A stretch of DNA of 64,000 bases. It comes from Dorea longicatena. GTDB taxonomy: Bacteria; Bacillota; Clostridia; Lachnospirales; Lachnospiraceae. Positions within the stretch are counted from its first letter, which is position 1. The number at the start of each line of letters is the position of its first letter. Positions 15,715-25,908 of the stretch are shown here, one piece after another. The translations under genes were made by a program, and so were the position numbers. The DNA is taken from NCBI RefSeq assembly GCF_025150085.1, contig NZ_CP102280.1:2243001-2307000 (forward strand), in the 5' to 3' direction. The notes under the pieces are model-generated. The model saw only the letters and a list, made by a program, of their open reading frames with translations. It did not search any database and had not been told where the DNA came from.

Positions 15715-18138
15715 TTACGCTTCTCTTTTTATTTTTTTCTTACGCATATGTGCTTTGTATTCTTCCTGCTGTCCTCTTAAATTTAATATGATCAGCAGTC
15801 CGGCAACCGATGTAAGACTTCCGATCAGGAAATGTCCCCACATTGCAACCGACATCGCACTGATCTCAAATAATCCCGGCAGGATCACAAGTGCTCCAAA
15901 TGTTCCACATATCATTGTAACACAGATAAATCCACGCAATACATTAAACGGAATACAACTGCGGATCACTGCTGTCATGGAAATAATAATCAGTGTCAGG
16001 TACATGATTGTCTGTTTCTCGCCGGATGCCATCGGAAGAAAGAGCGTTGTAACACCTATCATCACCGCGGCCACAATTCCGAATGGTGCCGCATTCCAGA
16101 TCGCAGTGGAAAGGAATCTTCCTTTGATCCGTCTCGTATCTGATTCCAGAATTGTCAGGAAGGACGGATAAGCTTCTATACACGCATCGATCAATGTAAT
16201 CTGTATCGGAATGAATGGAAATGGCGTATTCGTAAGGACACAGAAGATGGATACCAGTACCGAATAAATCGTTTTTATAAAGAATACTCCTGCTGTTCTT
16301 GTTACATTATGGATGACCTTTCTTCCTTCCATTACTACCTGCGGAAGGTGTGTAAAGTCAGAATCCATAAGGACAACCTGCGCGATCTGTCTGCTTGCAT
16401 CACTTCCGTCTGCAATTGCGATCGAACAATCTGCTTCTCTGAGTGCGAGAAGATCATTCACTCCGTCTCCGGTCATTGCCACCTTGTGCCCCTGTCTCTG
16501 GAATGCCTTTACCAGTTCCTGCTTCTGCTTAGGTGTCACTCTTGCAAATACGGTATACTCCCGGCAGATTGCATCATAATCCGGCTCCTCACCGACGGAT
16601 GACATATCAATTGCATCTGCCCATCCTCTCAGCCCTGCACGTTTTGCTATCATAGCAACTGTCTTGACATGATCGCCGGAAATGACTTTGACATCTACTC
16701 CCTGTCTGTGGAAAAATTCCAGTGTCTCTTTTGCATTGCGACGGATCTGATCCTCAAGCACGACACCGTATAATGGCTGGATCTGTGCCGGTAAATGTTC
16801 CTCATCTTTCCATTCTCCGTCATAATATCCGATCGCTACCAGTCTTCTTCCATGCTCCAGTTCATTTTCCAGACTTTCCGGAAGTGTTCCAAGAATCCGC
16901 TCCGGTGCACCGACAAAAACGGTTCCCTTTCCAATAAAACTGATACTTCCCCATTTTCGTTTTGATGAAAAGGATATTTTATTCTTTATAAAGTACGTTT
17001 TATCTGTCCTGTCATTATATTTTTCTTTATATCTGATATTTTTTTCTTCCACATTTTTCTCTTCAGACTTCTTCTCCGCAAATGCTTTTTTCAGTGCCTG
17101 GAATGTTGCATTATTATCATCACTTGCATCCAGATAAGCCCGTACCAACTGTTTTTCTTCATCTTCCGTCAGATTAATTTCTTCATCTCGGTCCATCGGG
17201 ATCACATATTTTACTTTCAGTTTTCCATCTGTAATGGTTCCGGTCTTATCCAGACACAGCACATCTACATGCGCCAGTGTTTCCAGTGAATAGATATTCT
17301 GAACCAGGATTTTCATCTTCGCCAGACGGATCACACCGGTTGCCAGTGATACAGAGATCAGTAACACCAGTCCTTTTGGAAGCATTCCGAGAAGTGCCGC
17401 CGCTGAAGCGACAACCGATTCATTTACCGGTGCTTTCCGCAATACAAACGCTTCTAAGAATAAGAGGATTCCAAGTGGAATAATCAAGCTACTTGTAAAT
17501 CTTGTAACCTTTCTCATAGAGCCTAATAGCTCTGACTGTACCTGCTTTTCTTTTTTTACTTCGTTTACAAGACTAGTTGCATAGTTATCATTTCCTACAT
17601 GGATGACTTCCGCACAGGCCTTACCGGAAATCACGGAACTTCCTGAATATAACGTACTTCCCACTTCCTTTATCACAGGATCACTTTCTCCTGTCAGAAG
17701 GGATTCATTGACCTCCAGACTGCCGCTTGTAACAATACTGTCATTGCAGATCTGGCTTCCGCTTTCCAGGATCACGATATCTCCTTTTACGATATCTTTT
17801 AATTCAATCTCCTGATCTTCGCCTTCTCTTCTTACTTTTATAGCTGGCCGGTTCAGAATAGATAATTCATCTACCAGTTTCTTGGCTTTGCATTCCTGTG
17901 CGATCCCAATCACGATATTCAGTATAATGATCGCGATGAAGATCATGTTGGTATACGCTCCCACTGCGAATAACAATCCTGCAATGATGAAATTCAACAG
18001 ATTGAATAATGTCAGCACATTTTCCCGGATGATCTGTTTCTTGCTTTTTGTAATGCTTTCCGGTTCTTGCTCTCCTTCGCCTTTTTTCCTTTTTTCTTCT
18101 ACTTCCTGCATGGACAGACCATATATCTTTTTTTCCAT
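15715..18138 (-). CDS. Cation-translocating P-type ATPase (CtpE-like)
   Basis: An 807-residue P-type ATPase. It has SLLTGESDPV in the actuator domain, the phosphorylated Asp in CLDKTGTITDG, and MTGDGVNDLLALREAD in the hinge region. Membrane helices flank these, about ten in all. The start (Q-rich, then NVLTLFNLLNF) and SIAIADGSDASRQIAQ resemble the CtpE group, known in mycobacteria as a calcium transporter, but substrate here is inferred only. There is no Cys-based metal-binding N-terminus. The gene starts at ATG 18138 with AGGAGG. It is followed by a kinase and a response regulator in the same operon. Confidence 0.9.
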   Translation of the reverse strand: MEKKIYGLSMQEVEEKRKKGEGEQEPESITKSKKQIIRENVLTLFNLLNFIIAGLLFAVGAYTNMIFIAIIILNIVIGIAQECKAKKLVDELSILNRPAIKVRREGEDQEIELKDIVKGDIVILESGSQICNDSIVTSGSLEVNESLLTGESDPVIKEVGSTLYSGSSVISGKACAEVIHVGNDNYATSLVNEVKKEKQVQSELLGSMRKVTRFTSSLIIPLGILLFLEAFVLRKAPVNESVVASAAALLGMLPKGLVLLISVSLATGVIRLAKMKILVQNIYSLETLAHVDVLCLDKTGTITDGKLKVKYVIPMDRDEEINLTEDEEKQLVRAYLDASDDNNATFQALKKAFAEKKSEEKNVEEKNIRYKEKYNDRTDKTYFIKNKISFSSKRKWGSISFIGKGTVFVGAPERILGTLPESLENELEHGRRLVAIGYYDGEWKDEEHLPAQIQPLYGVVLEDQIRRNAKETLEFFHRQGVDVKVISGDHVKTVAMIAKRAGLRGWADAIDMSSVGEEPDYDAICREYTVFARVTPKQKQELVKAFQRQGHKVAMTGDGVNDLLALREADCSIAIADGSDASRQIAQVVLMDSDFTHLPQVVMEGRKVIHNVTRTAGVFFIKTIYSVLVSIFCVLTNTPFPFIPIQITLIDACIEAYPSFLTILESDTRRIKGRFLSTAIWNAAPFGIVAAVMIGVTTLFLPMASGEKQTIMYLTLIIISMTAVIRSCIPFNVLRGFICVTMICGTFGALVILPGLFEISAMSVAMWGHFLIGSLTSVAGLLIILNLRGQQEEYKAHMRKKKIKREA

Positions 18139-18240
18139 AATACAATCCCCTCCTGTACGACTTGACTTTTTTCAGTCTCTATCCTACAGAAGGGGATTAA
18201 ATAAACGGATATGAAGTTTTAAATATTTTTTAAACTCTTA

Positions 18241-19678
<1,438 letters not shown>

Positions 19679-19685
19679 AACGCGG

Positions 19686-20108
19686 CTAGCAAAGTGCCTT
19701 TCCAAGTGCCTGGCAAGCTGCAACTGCATCATCATCCGGTGCTTCATTTGCAAGTACACTATCACATGCAAGAACAGCTCCATCAGCCTTGCATGTCTCT
19801 TCCCATGTTCTCATCCATTCTCCGTCTCCCCATCCATAAGATCCGAAGAGTGCGATCTTCTTGCCTCCAAGTTTTCCTTCACAGTCAGAGAACATTGGCT
19901 CGAATTCGCTGTCTTCCAGTTCTTCTGCTCCCATAGCCGGGCAGCCGAATGCCACTGCATCGTAAGCGTCCATCTTGTCTGCGCCAAATTCTGAAGCCGT
20001 TAATACATCAACTTCTGCTCCTGCCGCCTTTGCTCCTTCTGCTACTTCGTTGGCCATTGCCTCTGTGTTACCTGTTCCGCTCCAATATACTACTGCAATT
20101 TTACTCAT
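19686..20108 (-). CDS. Flavodoxin (short chain)
   Basis: An FMN electron carrier of about 140 residues. The phosphate-binding loop is WSGTGNTEAMA near 10-20, and later FGSYGWGDGEW gives the second FMN loop. It can replace ferredoxin when iron is short. I use the ATG at 20108, with GAGGT seven bases upstream. It lies downstream of a DUF3793 gene in one operon whose promoter carries the same operator as the feo genes, which fits iron-starvation induction. That link is inference. Confidence 0.93.
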   Translation of the reverse strand: MSKIAVVYWSGTGNTEAMANEVAEGAKAAGAEVDVLTASEFGADKMDAYDAVAFGCPAMGAEELEDSEFEPMFSDCEGKLGGKKIALFGSYGWGDGEWMRTWEETCKADGAVLACDSVLANEAPDDDAVAACQALGKALC

Positions 20109-20141
20109 TGTTTCTACCTCTTTCATTGATAAATTTATATG

Positions 20142-20705
20142 TCAGGCAGCTACCGTAAGCTGCAAAACACTTCTTCCCTGCTGCCAGAGACGTACATAGA
20201 CATCTCTGCATTTTTTATATTTTGCAAATGTTTTCCGGCATGCACACTCATCACAATATACCTTCCAGCATCCTGCGCATTTGAAATTGCGTCCCTGATT
20301 CACAATGAATCCGATCACGTCACCAAGCGGATAATCCAGAAAAATTCCGATTTCATGTGGAAATTCATTATTTTCCCCTATTCTTGACTTTAACCGGCTC
20401 AATGCATATTTGATCTCTGTGCTTTCATAGCCGTATTTCTTCAGGAACTTTGCTACTCCCGGCCGGTTCAGACTGACCTCGAGCTGTTTCTTCCGATAGA
20501 CATAGACCAGTACACGTTTATCCTGTCTCTGTAATATATAGAGACGGATTCCTTTTTCTTTCATGCACTGATTCCAGAACTCAATCTGATCTTCCACGTC
20601 TGTATCATCTGCAAATGTCATATTAAATAAATTTGCTGATTTCATAGATGCCAGTGTTGCCGAACAATGTTCCACCAGACATTTTTCAATCAGATATCTG
20701 TCCAT
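20142..20705 (-). CDS. DUF3793 family protein
   Basis: About 187 residues starting MDRYLIEKCLVEHCSATLAS, which I recognise as the DUF3793 family of Clostridia; these are often next to flavodoxin genes. A Cys cluster (CAGCWKVYCDECAC) near the C-terminus could hold metal or a cluster, and the family function is unknown. The start ATG 20705 has GGAGG upstream. The promoter and operator at 20720-20786 lie immediately before it, so the operator is in the untranslated leader. It is the first gene of a two-gene unit with flavodoxin. Confidence 0.82.
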   Translation of the reverse strand: MDRYLIEKCLVEHCSATLASMKSANLFNMTFADDTDVEDQIEFWNQCMKEKGIRLYILQRQDKRVLVYVYRKKQLEVSLNRPGVAKFLKKYGYESTEIKYALSRLKSRIGENNEFPHEIGIFLDYPLGDVIGFIVNQGRNFKCAGCWKVYCDECACRKTFAKYKKCRDVYVRLWQQGRSVLQLTVAA

Positions 20706-20719
20706 CACCTTAGTACCTC

Positions 20720-20786
20720 CTAACAAGCGTTAGTTATATCTAACAATCTATATTTGAATACTATATCATTCTTCCCTTGCTGTCAA
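20720..20786 (-). promoter_or_regulatory. DUF3793-flavodoxin promoter with tripartite operator
   Basis: TTGACA (20786-20781) and TAGTAT (20763-20758) are 17 bases apart on the minus strand. From 20744 to 20720 comes GTTAG-N6-CTAAC-N4-GTTAG, just past the expected start site. The identical three-part layout occurs in the feo promoter. Confidence 0.75.
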
Positions 20787-20796
20787 GAATTATGTA

Positions 20797-20839
20797 TAAA
20801 AAAAGAAGCTTAATGACATAAATCCTCATTAAACTTCTT
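20797..20839 (-). terminator. Terminator after the KtrAB operon
   Basis: AAGAAGCTTAATGA (20803-20816) pairs with TCATTAAACTTCTT (20826-20839), one mismatch, followed on the minus strand by seven T residues. It separates ktrA from the DUF3793 promoter. Confidence 0.85.
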
Positions 20840-20901
20840 AGATTGTAAATATTTTTAGCAAAACCGTCTCATATGTATAATATTCCAAATACAACTCTTC
20901 C

Positions 20902-21543
20902 TTATAATGCTTCTAACGCTGTATTAGATCCAACCAAAATCAAAACCATATCTTTTCGCAATACTTCTAAAGGATCCGGGTTGACTTCTACATGCGCCCC
21001 ACTTTTAATTCCTACGACATTCACTTCATAGTTCCGGCGCACATCCAGTTCTTTCAAAGTTTTTCCACTCCATTTAGCCGGCATTGGAGTTTCCACTATA
21101 CTATAGGCCGGAGATAGTGCAATCCAATCTGTAAAACTGGCTGACATAAGATTCTTTGCCAGACGGACTCCCATTTCTTTCTCCGGAAAAATGATGGTAT
21201 CCACACCGATTTTCTTTAATACAGTTGCATGACGGTTATTTTTTGCTTTTGCGATTACGTTCGGTACTCCAATTTCCTTACACTCAAGTGCTGCCATAAT
21301 ACTTGCTTCCAGACTTTCTGCTTCAGCAATCACAACAGCGTCCAGATTTCTTGTTCCAAGAGATCTGATAAATTCTGGATCTCCAATATCTGCCTGCATC
21401 GCATATGATACAGAATCAGCAATTCCATTTACCCGCTCCATATCTTTATCTACAGCAACTACCTCACATCCAAGTTTTTGTAATTCTAATGCAATGCTTT
21501 CTCCAAAACTTCCCAAACCAAATACTGCAAATTGTTTCTTCAT
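20902..21543 (-). CDS. ktrA: Potassium uptake regulatory subunit KtrA (TrkA family)
   Basis: A cytoplasmic RCK-type gating subunit of about 213 residues. The Rossmann motif FAVFGLGSFGESIALEL binds a nucleotide, and ALSPAYSIVE leads into the C-terminal TrkA_C domain, which in this group often binds cyclic di-AMP. I use ATG 21543, with AAGGAGG upstream; the TTG at 21567 would overlap ktrB needlessly. It pairs with the membrane subunit KtrB directly upstream. Confidence 0.92.
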   Translation of the reverse strand: MKKQFAVFGLGSFGESIALELQKLGCEVVAVDKDMERVNGIADSVSYAMQADIGDPEFIRSLGTRNLDAVVIAEAESLEASIMAALECKEIGVPNVIAKAKNNRHATVLKKIGVDTIIFPEKEMGVRLAKNLMSASFTDWIALSPAYSIVETPMPAKWSGKTLKELDVRRNYEVNVVGIKSGAHVEVNPDPLEVLRKDMVLILVGSNTALEAL

Positions 21544-21559
21544 AATCTTTTCCTCCTTG

Positions 21560-22942
21560 TTACCCAATCATAATCTTTTCCGTTGGAAGTGTCCGCATCT
21601 TTTCTTTTAAGTTCACCTTTCCTGCAAATAATAATGCAATGGTCATAGGCCCGACACGTCCTATATACATCATTATCATCAGCACAATCTTGCTTCCCGT
21701 CCGCAAGTGTGTTGTCAGATCCTGCGAGAGTCCAACTGTCGCCATTGCAGATGCGGTCTCATACATGATTCTCTGAAATGAAATTGTATCTGGTTCAATG
21801 ACAGCAACAAATGTTGTTCCTGTTATGTATATAGCTAATGCCAACATAATTGTAACAAATGCTACATGGAAGTTTTTTTCATCCACTTTTCTCCGGAAAC
21901 ATTCAATATCATGCCCTCCCCGAAGCATTGTATGAAATGCGAGAAATAAAAGTGCAAATGTCGTCGTCTTCAGACCACCTGCAGTTCCTCCCGGAGAACC
22001 GCCTATAAACATCAAAATAATATTTAAAAAACCAGTTTCTTCGTACATCCCAGATTGCTGAAATGTACTAAACCCAGCCGTTCTTGTTGTCACAGCCTGA
22101 AATGCGGAAACCATCAATTTCTGTCCGGTATTAAGATGCCCTATCGTTGCCGGATTATGATACTCCAGTGCAAAGTTCAAAACTGTCCCTGCTATCAATA
22201 AGAATCCCGTTGTAATGATCGCTATTTTTGAATGTAACTTAAGTCTGGTAAACCAGCATTTTCCGGGAATTTCCCGATGCCAAATCTTCTTTCCGTTATC
22301 AATCACGTCATACCACACGGTAAAACCAATTCCGCCAAGGATAATCAACAGCATTGTTATAATATTAATCAAAGGATCTGTTGCGTATCTTGCCAGACTG
22401 TCATCTCCAAGGATGTCAATTCCTGCGTTGCAAAATGCAGAAATTGAATGAAAAATTCCATACCAGATTCCTTTTGCAACCCCATAGTCCCGAATAAATT
22501 GTATGGCGTAAAAAACGGCCCCAATTCCTTCTACTACTACTGTCCCAATCAAAATTTTACGTACCAGACCTACCAGACCACCGAGAGAATTCATATTATA
22601 AGCTTCTTGAATAACAACTCTCTCTTTTACCGTAATCTTTCTTTTCAGAAGCATAAAAAATGCGGTAATACATGCAATCACGCCCAATCCTCCAATCTGA
22701 ATTAAAATCAGCAAAATTACTTTTCCTGTAATTGTAAATTGGTATTTGGGAACAATTGTAACCAATCCGGTCACACATACCGATGATGTTGATGTAAAAA
22801 GCGCATCCAGAAAACTGATTGATTTTTCGTTAGATACCGGCAACCATAAAAGCACCGCTCCAAGAAAAATTACACTTAGAAAACCTACTGCCAGAATTTT
22901 CATGGTATTCCATCTGATATTTTGTTTTCCTGTTTTCTTCAT
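21560..22942 (-). CDS. ktrB: Potassium uptake membrane subunit KtrB (TrkH family)
   Basis: A 460-residue K+ translocating subunit with four repeated membrane-pore-membrane units. The pore segments are visible as TSSVCVTGL, FHSISAFCNAG, TRTAGFSTF and SAMATVGL, each with the conserved filter Gly. It depends on Na+ in known relatives. With ktrA it forms one operon that ends at the hairpin near 20820. The promoter TTGACT-N17-TAGATT lies about 50 bases before the start. Confidence 0.94.
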   Translation of the reverse strand: MKKTGKQNIRWNTMKILAVGFLSVIFLGAVLLWLPVSNEKSISFLDALFTSTSSVCVTGLVTIVPKYQFTITGKVILLILIQIGGLGVIACITAFFMLLKRKITVKERVVIQEAYNMNSLGGLVGLVRKILIGTVVVEGIGAVFYAIQFIRDYGVAKGIWYGIFHSISAFCNAGIDILGDDSLARYATDPLINIITMLLIILGGIGFTVWYDVIDNGKKIWHREIPGKCWFTRLKLHSKIAIITTGFLLIAGTVLNFALEYHNPATIGHLNTGQKLMVSAFQAVTTRTAGFSTFQQSGMYEETGFLNIILMFIGGSPGGTAGGLKTTTFALLFLAFHTMLRGGHDIECFRRKVDEKNFHVAFVTIMLALAIYITGTTFVAVIEPDTISFQRIMYETASAMATVGLSQDLTTHLRTGSKIVLMIMMYIGRVGPMTIALLFAGKVNLKEKMRTLPTEKIMIG

Positions 22943-22992
22943 TTATATTTTTCCTCTTTTCTGTCTTGTTCTTCCAAAATTGACTATCTTTT

Positions 22993-23021
22993 AATCTACA
23001 CTTGCGCTTCGCAAAAGTCAA
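22993..23021 (-). promoter_or_regulatory. KtrBA promoter
   Basis: TTGACT at 23021-23016 and TAGATT at 22998-22993 are spaced by 17 bases on the minus strand. The spacer contains the inverted repeat TTGCG-N3-CGCAA. It sits beside an RNA-like remnant that fills the rest of the gap. Confidence 0.6.
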
Positions 23022-23024
23022 CAG

Positions 23025-23166
23025 TTATTCTTCCTTCGTACAGAGAACTTGCCACCGGCAACTTCTCTTGCATACTTTGATCGGGTAGGAGGTCAATAAT
23101 TATTCCCACTACTAGAGCGGATTAGGGACTTTCACCCGTTAGAAACGTGCGCCGCAAGGCGCACGT
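23025..23166 (-). mobile_element. Structured RNA-like remnant, possibly group II intron-derived
   Basis: Read on the minus strand the segment starts at GTGCGCC within a perfect 9-bp hairpin (ACGTGCGCC/GGCGCACGT with a GCAA loop on the plus strand), then GGTGAAAGTCCC, CTAGTAGTGGG and the GCAAGAGAAGTTGCC core of the dispersed repeat family. GTGYG fits the 5' consensus of group II introns, and GGTGAAAGTCC resembles their first domain. There is no reverse transcriptase and no 3' domain nearby, so if correct it is only a fragment. It could also be another structured RNA. Confidence 0.35.
23043..23080. repeat. Dispersed intergenic repeat, copy D
   Basis: It has GAACTTGCCACCGGCAACTT followed by CTCTTGCATACT. 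One base in the palindromic core differs from copies A-C. Unlike them it is embedded in a larger structured segment (23025-23166), which may be the parent element. Confidence 0.65.
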
Positions 23167-23207
23167 ATTAAAATGAACAGGGACGACTTTTGTCATCCCT
23201 GTTCATT
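23167..23207 (-). terminator. Terminator after the P1B-like ATPase operon
   Basis: AAATGAACAGGGA and its complement TCCCTGTTCATTT form a long stem with a GAC/GTC extension, followed on the minus strand by TTTTAATA. It lies 43 bases past the ATPase stop. Confidence 0.85.
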
Positions 23208-23249
23208 TCTTTATCCATTATTTTTTAGATATTTTTTCATATTGTATCT

Positions 23250-25328
23250 TTACTCATCGAGCAGATTCTGCATACTTCTAAGTCCAATGATCAGAGTGGA
23301 TGTATTATGAAGTAATGCGGATGTTGTCGGCATGATGATACCTGCTACACCAAGTGCGATCAGTCCTGCATTGAATCCTACAATTGAATGATAATTGTGG
23401 CTGATTCTCTTGATCAGACCGTTACTGATCTTCTTTAATGTAACCAGTTCTTTTAAATTGTCTGCGCCAACTGTAATATCAGCAATTTCTCTTGCAATCT
23501 CTGCTCCATCACTGATTGCGATTCCTACATTGGCTGCGGAAAGTGCCGGTGAATCGTTGATACCGTCACCAATCATGATAACTTTACGTCCGGCTGCTTT
23601 TTCTCTTTCACAGAATTCTGCCTTATCTTCCGGTAATACCTCCGCATAATATTCATCTACACCAACACGCTTTGCAATAGCCTTTGCTGTACGTTCACTG
23701 TCACCTGTCATCATGACAATTTTGCTAAGTCCGGCCTTTCGCAGTTCACGAATCACTTCTACTGCTTCTTCACGCAGTGGATCTTCGATACAGATCACGG
23801 CTGCAAGTTTTCCTTCAATTGCCATATAAAGATGTGAATATTCTTCGGGCAGATTCTCAAATTTTTCTTCCATGCCTTCCGGTATTACTACTTTTTCATC
23901 TTCAAATACAAAGTGATAACTTCCGATTACGGCTTTCTTTCCTTCAATCTGTGTTGAGATGCCGTGAGCAACAATATACTCAACTTTTGAATGCATTTCT
24001 TCGTGATCCAAATGTTTTGTCTTTGCCGCGCTTACCACTGCTTTTGCCATTGAGTGAGGGAAATGTTCCTCCAGGCATGCAGCAATACGGAGCAGTTCAT
24101 CCTCACTCATTCCGTTAAATGATACCACTTCTGCTACCGTCGGTTTTGCCTTTGTCAGTGTACCGGTCTTGTCAAATACGATCGTATCTGCTTCGGCAAC
24201 CGCTTCCAGATATTTTCCACCTTTTACAGTAATCTTGTACATACCTGCTTCACGGATTGCAGAAAGTACGGAGATTGGCATAGCGAGCTTTAATGCACAT
24301 GAAAAGTCTACCATCAGAATCGACAGTGCCTTTGTTGCATTTCTTGTAAGCAGATAAGTAAGGGCCGTACCGCCAAGCGAATACGGAACTAGTTTATCTG
24401 CAAGATGCTCTGCCCTGCTTTCCAGTCCGGATTTTAATTTCTCGGATTCTTCGATCATTGCTGCAATCTTCTCATAACGGCTGGAACCGCCGACTGCTTT
24501 AACATCGACTGTCACTTCTCCTTCTTCTACAACAGTTCCGGCATAAACATAATTTCCTGTAGTTCTTCTTACCGGAACAGATTCTCCTGTCAGTGAAGCC
24601 TGATTGATCATAGCTTCTCCATCCACAACCTCTCCGTCAAACGGGATGACATTTCCCATATGTACGACAACCTGGTCTCCGGATTTGATCTGATTAGAAG
24701 AAACCAGAACCGTCTGATCTCCGGTCTTTAACCATACTTTTCCTACATTTAATGACATGGTTCTTGCCAGGTCATCTACAGACTTTTTATGTGTCCACTC
24801 TTCTAAGAGTTCACCGATTCCAAGCAAGAACATGATCGAACTTGCCGTACTGAAATCACTTCTGAAGATTGATACTCCGATTGCTGTTGCATCCAGTACC
24901 GGAACTTCAATCCTTCTTTCCATCAGGGTCTTGATGCCTTTCCAGATATATTTTGCCGACATGATCGTTGTATATGCTGCCGAGATCGGATATGGCAGTA
25001 AGAATTTTCTTCCATAATGGAACAGAATCTTATCCACCAGTTTCTCCTGATACTCTGCATTCATTGCTCTTCCGGATGTCTCTAACAGGCCATTCGGCAC
25101 TTCTACTTCCTCATAACGGAATCTGCGGAGTCCTTCGATGATTGTTTCTCTGTTTCCCTTATAATGAATCGTTGCGTCCGCCGTTCTGTCATAGACATCT
25201 GCGCGGAATACGCCGTCTATATTCTGCAAATAAAAGAGAAGAATGTCCGCCTGTTCATGAGTCATGCGTTTCTGCTCCATGTGGATACGGATTCTTCCTC
25301 TTATCTCATGCTTAATCTTAAATTTCAC
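23250..25328 (-). CDS. Heavy-metal P-type ATPase with SCALK motif
   Basis: A P1B-like metal ATPase of about 692 residues. The N-terminus (GRIRIHM) resembles a degenerate heavy-metal domain lacking CxxC. LTGESVPV, the phosphorylated Asp in VFDKTGTLTKA, and IGDGINDSPALSAANVG are intact. The transmembrane metal motif is FSCALKLAMP near residue 350, where most families have CPC or SPC, so the metal cannot be predicted. Its place at the end of the Feo island suggests Fe2+ or Mn2+ efflux. I use GTG 25328 with AGAGGTG upstream; GTG 25337 is the alternative. Confidence 0.88.
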   Translation of the reverse strand: MKFKIKHEIRGRIRIHMEQKRMTHEQADILLFYLQNIDGVFRADVYDRTADATIHYKGNRETIIEGLRRFRYEEVEVPNGLLETSGRAMNAEYQEKLVDKILFHYGRKFLLPYPISAAYTTIMSAKYIWKGIKTLMERRIEVPVLDATAIGVSIFRSDFSTASSIMFLLGIGELLEEWTHKKSVDDLARTMSLNVGKVWLKTGDQTVLVSSNQIKSGDQVVVHMGNVIPFDGEVVDGEAMINQASLTGESVPVRRTTGNYVYAGTVVEEGEVTVDVKAVGGSSRYEKIAAMIEESEKLKSGLESRAEHLADKLVPYSLGGTALTYLLTRNATKALSILMVDFSCALKLAMPISVLSAIREAGMYKITVKGGKYLEAVAEADTIVFDKTGTLTKAKPTVAEVVSFNGMSEDELLRIAACLEEHFPHSMAKAVVSAAKTKHLDHEEMHSKVEYIVAHGISTQIEGKKAVIGSYHFVFEDEKVVIPEGMEEKFENLPEEYSHLYMAIEGKLAAVICIEDPLREEAVEVIRELRKAGLSKIVMMTGDSERTAKAIAKRVGVDEYYAEVLPEDKAEFCEREKAAGRKVIMIGDGINDSPALSAANVGIAISDGAEIAREIADITVGADNLKELVTLKKISNGLIKRISHNYHSIVGFNAGLIALGVAGIIMPTTSALLHNTSTLIIGLRSMQNLLDE

Positions 25329-25358
25329 TCTTGTCACCTCTTGCTAGTCTTACAAAAG

Positions 25359-25382
25359 CACCTGCAGATGTTCCGCAGGTGC
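25359..25382 (-). terminator. Hairpin between the DUF6110 gene and the ATPase
   Basis: GCACCTGC and GCAGGTGC form an 8-bp GC-rich stem followed on the minus strand by TTTTG. It is a short terminator or attenuator that would reduce readthrough into the ATPase gene. Confidence 0.6.
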
Positions 25383-25432
25383 CTGTGTCTATGTATTTTC
25401 GGCAACTTTTCTTTATCTTCAGTGCCGGATTT

Positions 25433-25738
25433 TTATTCTTCTGTTGCTTCAGCAGTATCTTCTGCTGTCTCTTCTGTCTCGCAAAAATCATCTACAACTT
25501 CTGCTGCTCTGTCTTCATTGATCTGCTTTGCTTCTGCTAAAATATCTCCTGCATTCTCCTGAACGCTTGTTGCAGTCTTCATCACACAAGATTTTGCTCT
25601 TAATACGGCTGCTGTACAGTTTGTATATAATTTCTTTGCATCATCACTTGTCAGGATCTTGATTCCCGCTGTTCCGAAAGCTACTCCTGCCGCAAAAAGT
25701 CCTGGTTTTTTCCAATTAATGTCTTTTAAATTTAACAT
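25433..25738 (-). CDS. DUF6110 family protein
   Basis: A 101-residue protein starting MLNLKDINWKKPGLFAAG. A Gly/Ala-rich stretch, GLFAAGVAFGTAGIKIL at about 14-30, could dip into the membrane. SDDAKKLYTNCTAAVLRAKSC follows, and the C-terminal third is strongly acidic. I recognise the DUF6110 family, whose members are often next to this type of metal ATPase, but its function is unknown. The ATG 25738 has GGAGG upstream; the earlier ATG at 25753 lacks a ribosome site. Confidence 0.75.
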   Translation of the reverse strand: MLNLKDINWKKPGLFAAGVAFGTAGIKILTSDDAKKLYTNCTAAVLRAKSCVMKTATSVQENAGDILAEAKQINEDRAAEVVDDFCETEETAEDTAEATEE

Positions 25739-25790
25739 ATGTATTTCCTCCATTGTATATTTATTAATTCATCACTACAAACATTATAAC

Positions 25791-25867
25791 AAAAAGGACA
25801 TCCCTTCATTTGTGTCCGGCAGTCGTTTTTGTTTCTGCAAATTATAACACCAAGGAATGTCCTTTTC
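25791..25867 (-). promoter_or_regulatory. Long stem-loop between fur-like and DUF6110 genes
   Basis: AAAAAGGACATCCCTT (25791-25806) pairs with AAGGAATGTCCTTTT (25853-25867), enclosing about 46 bases. On the minus strand it ends in a T run, so it can terminate transcription after the Fur-family gene. The large enclosed loop contains TTATAATTTG, a possible -10 element for DUF6110. It may therefore both stop and restart transcription. Confidence 0.5.
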
Positions 25868-25908
25868 AAATATTTTCAGGCTATTGATAAATTTTATCAA
25901 CTGCATAT

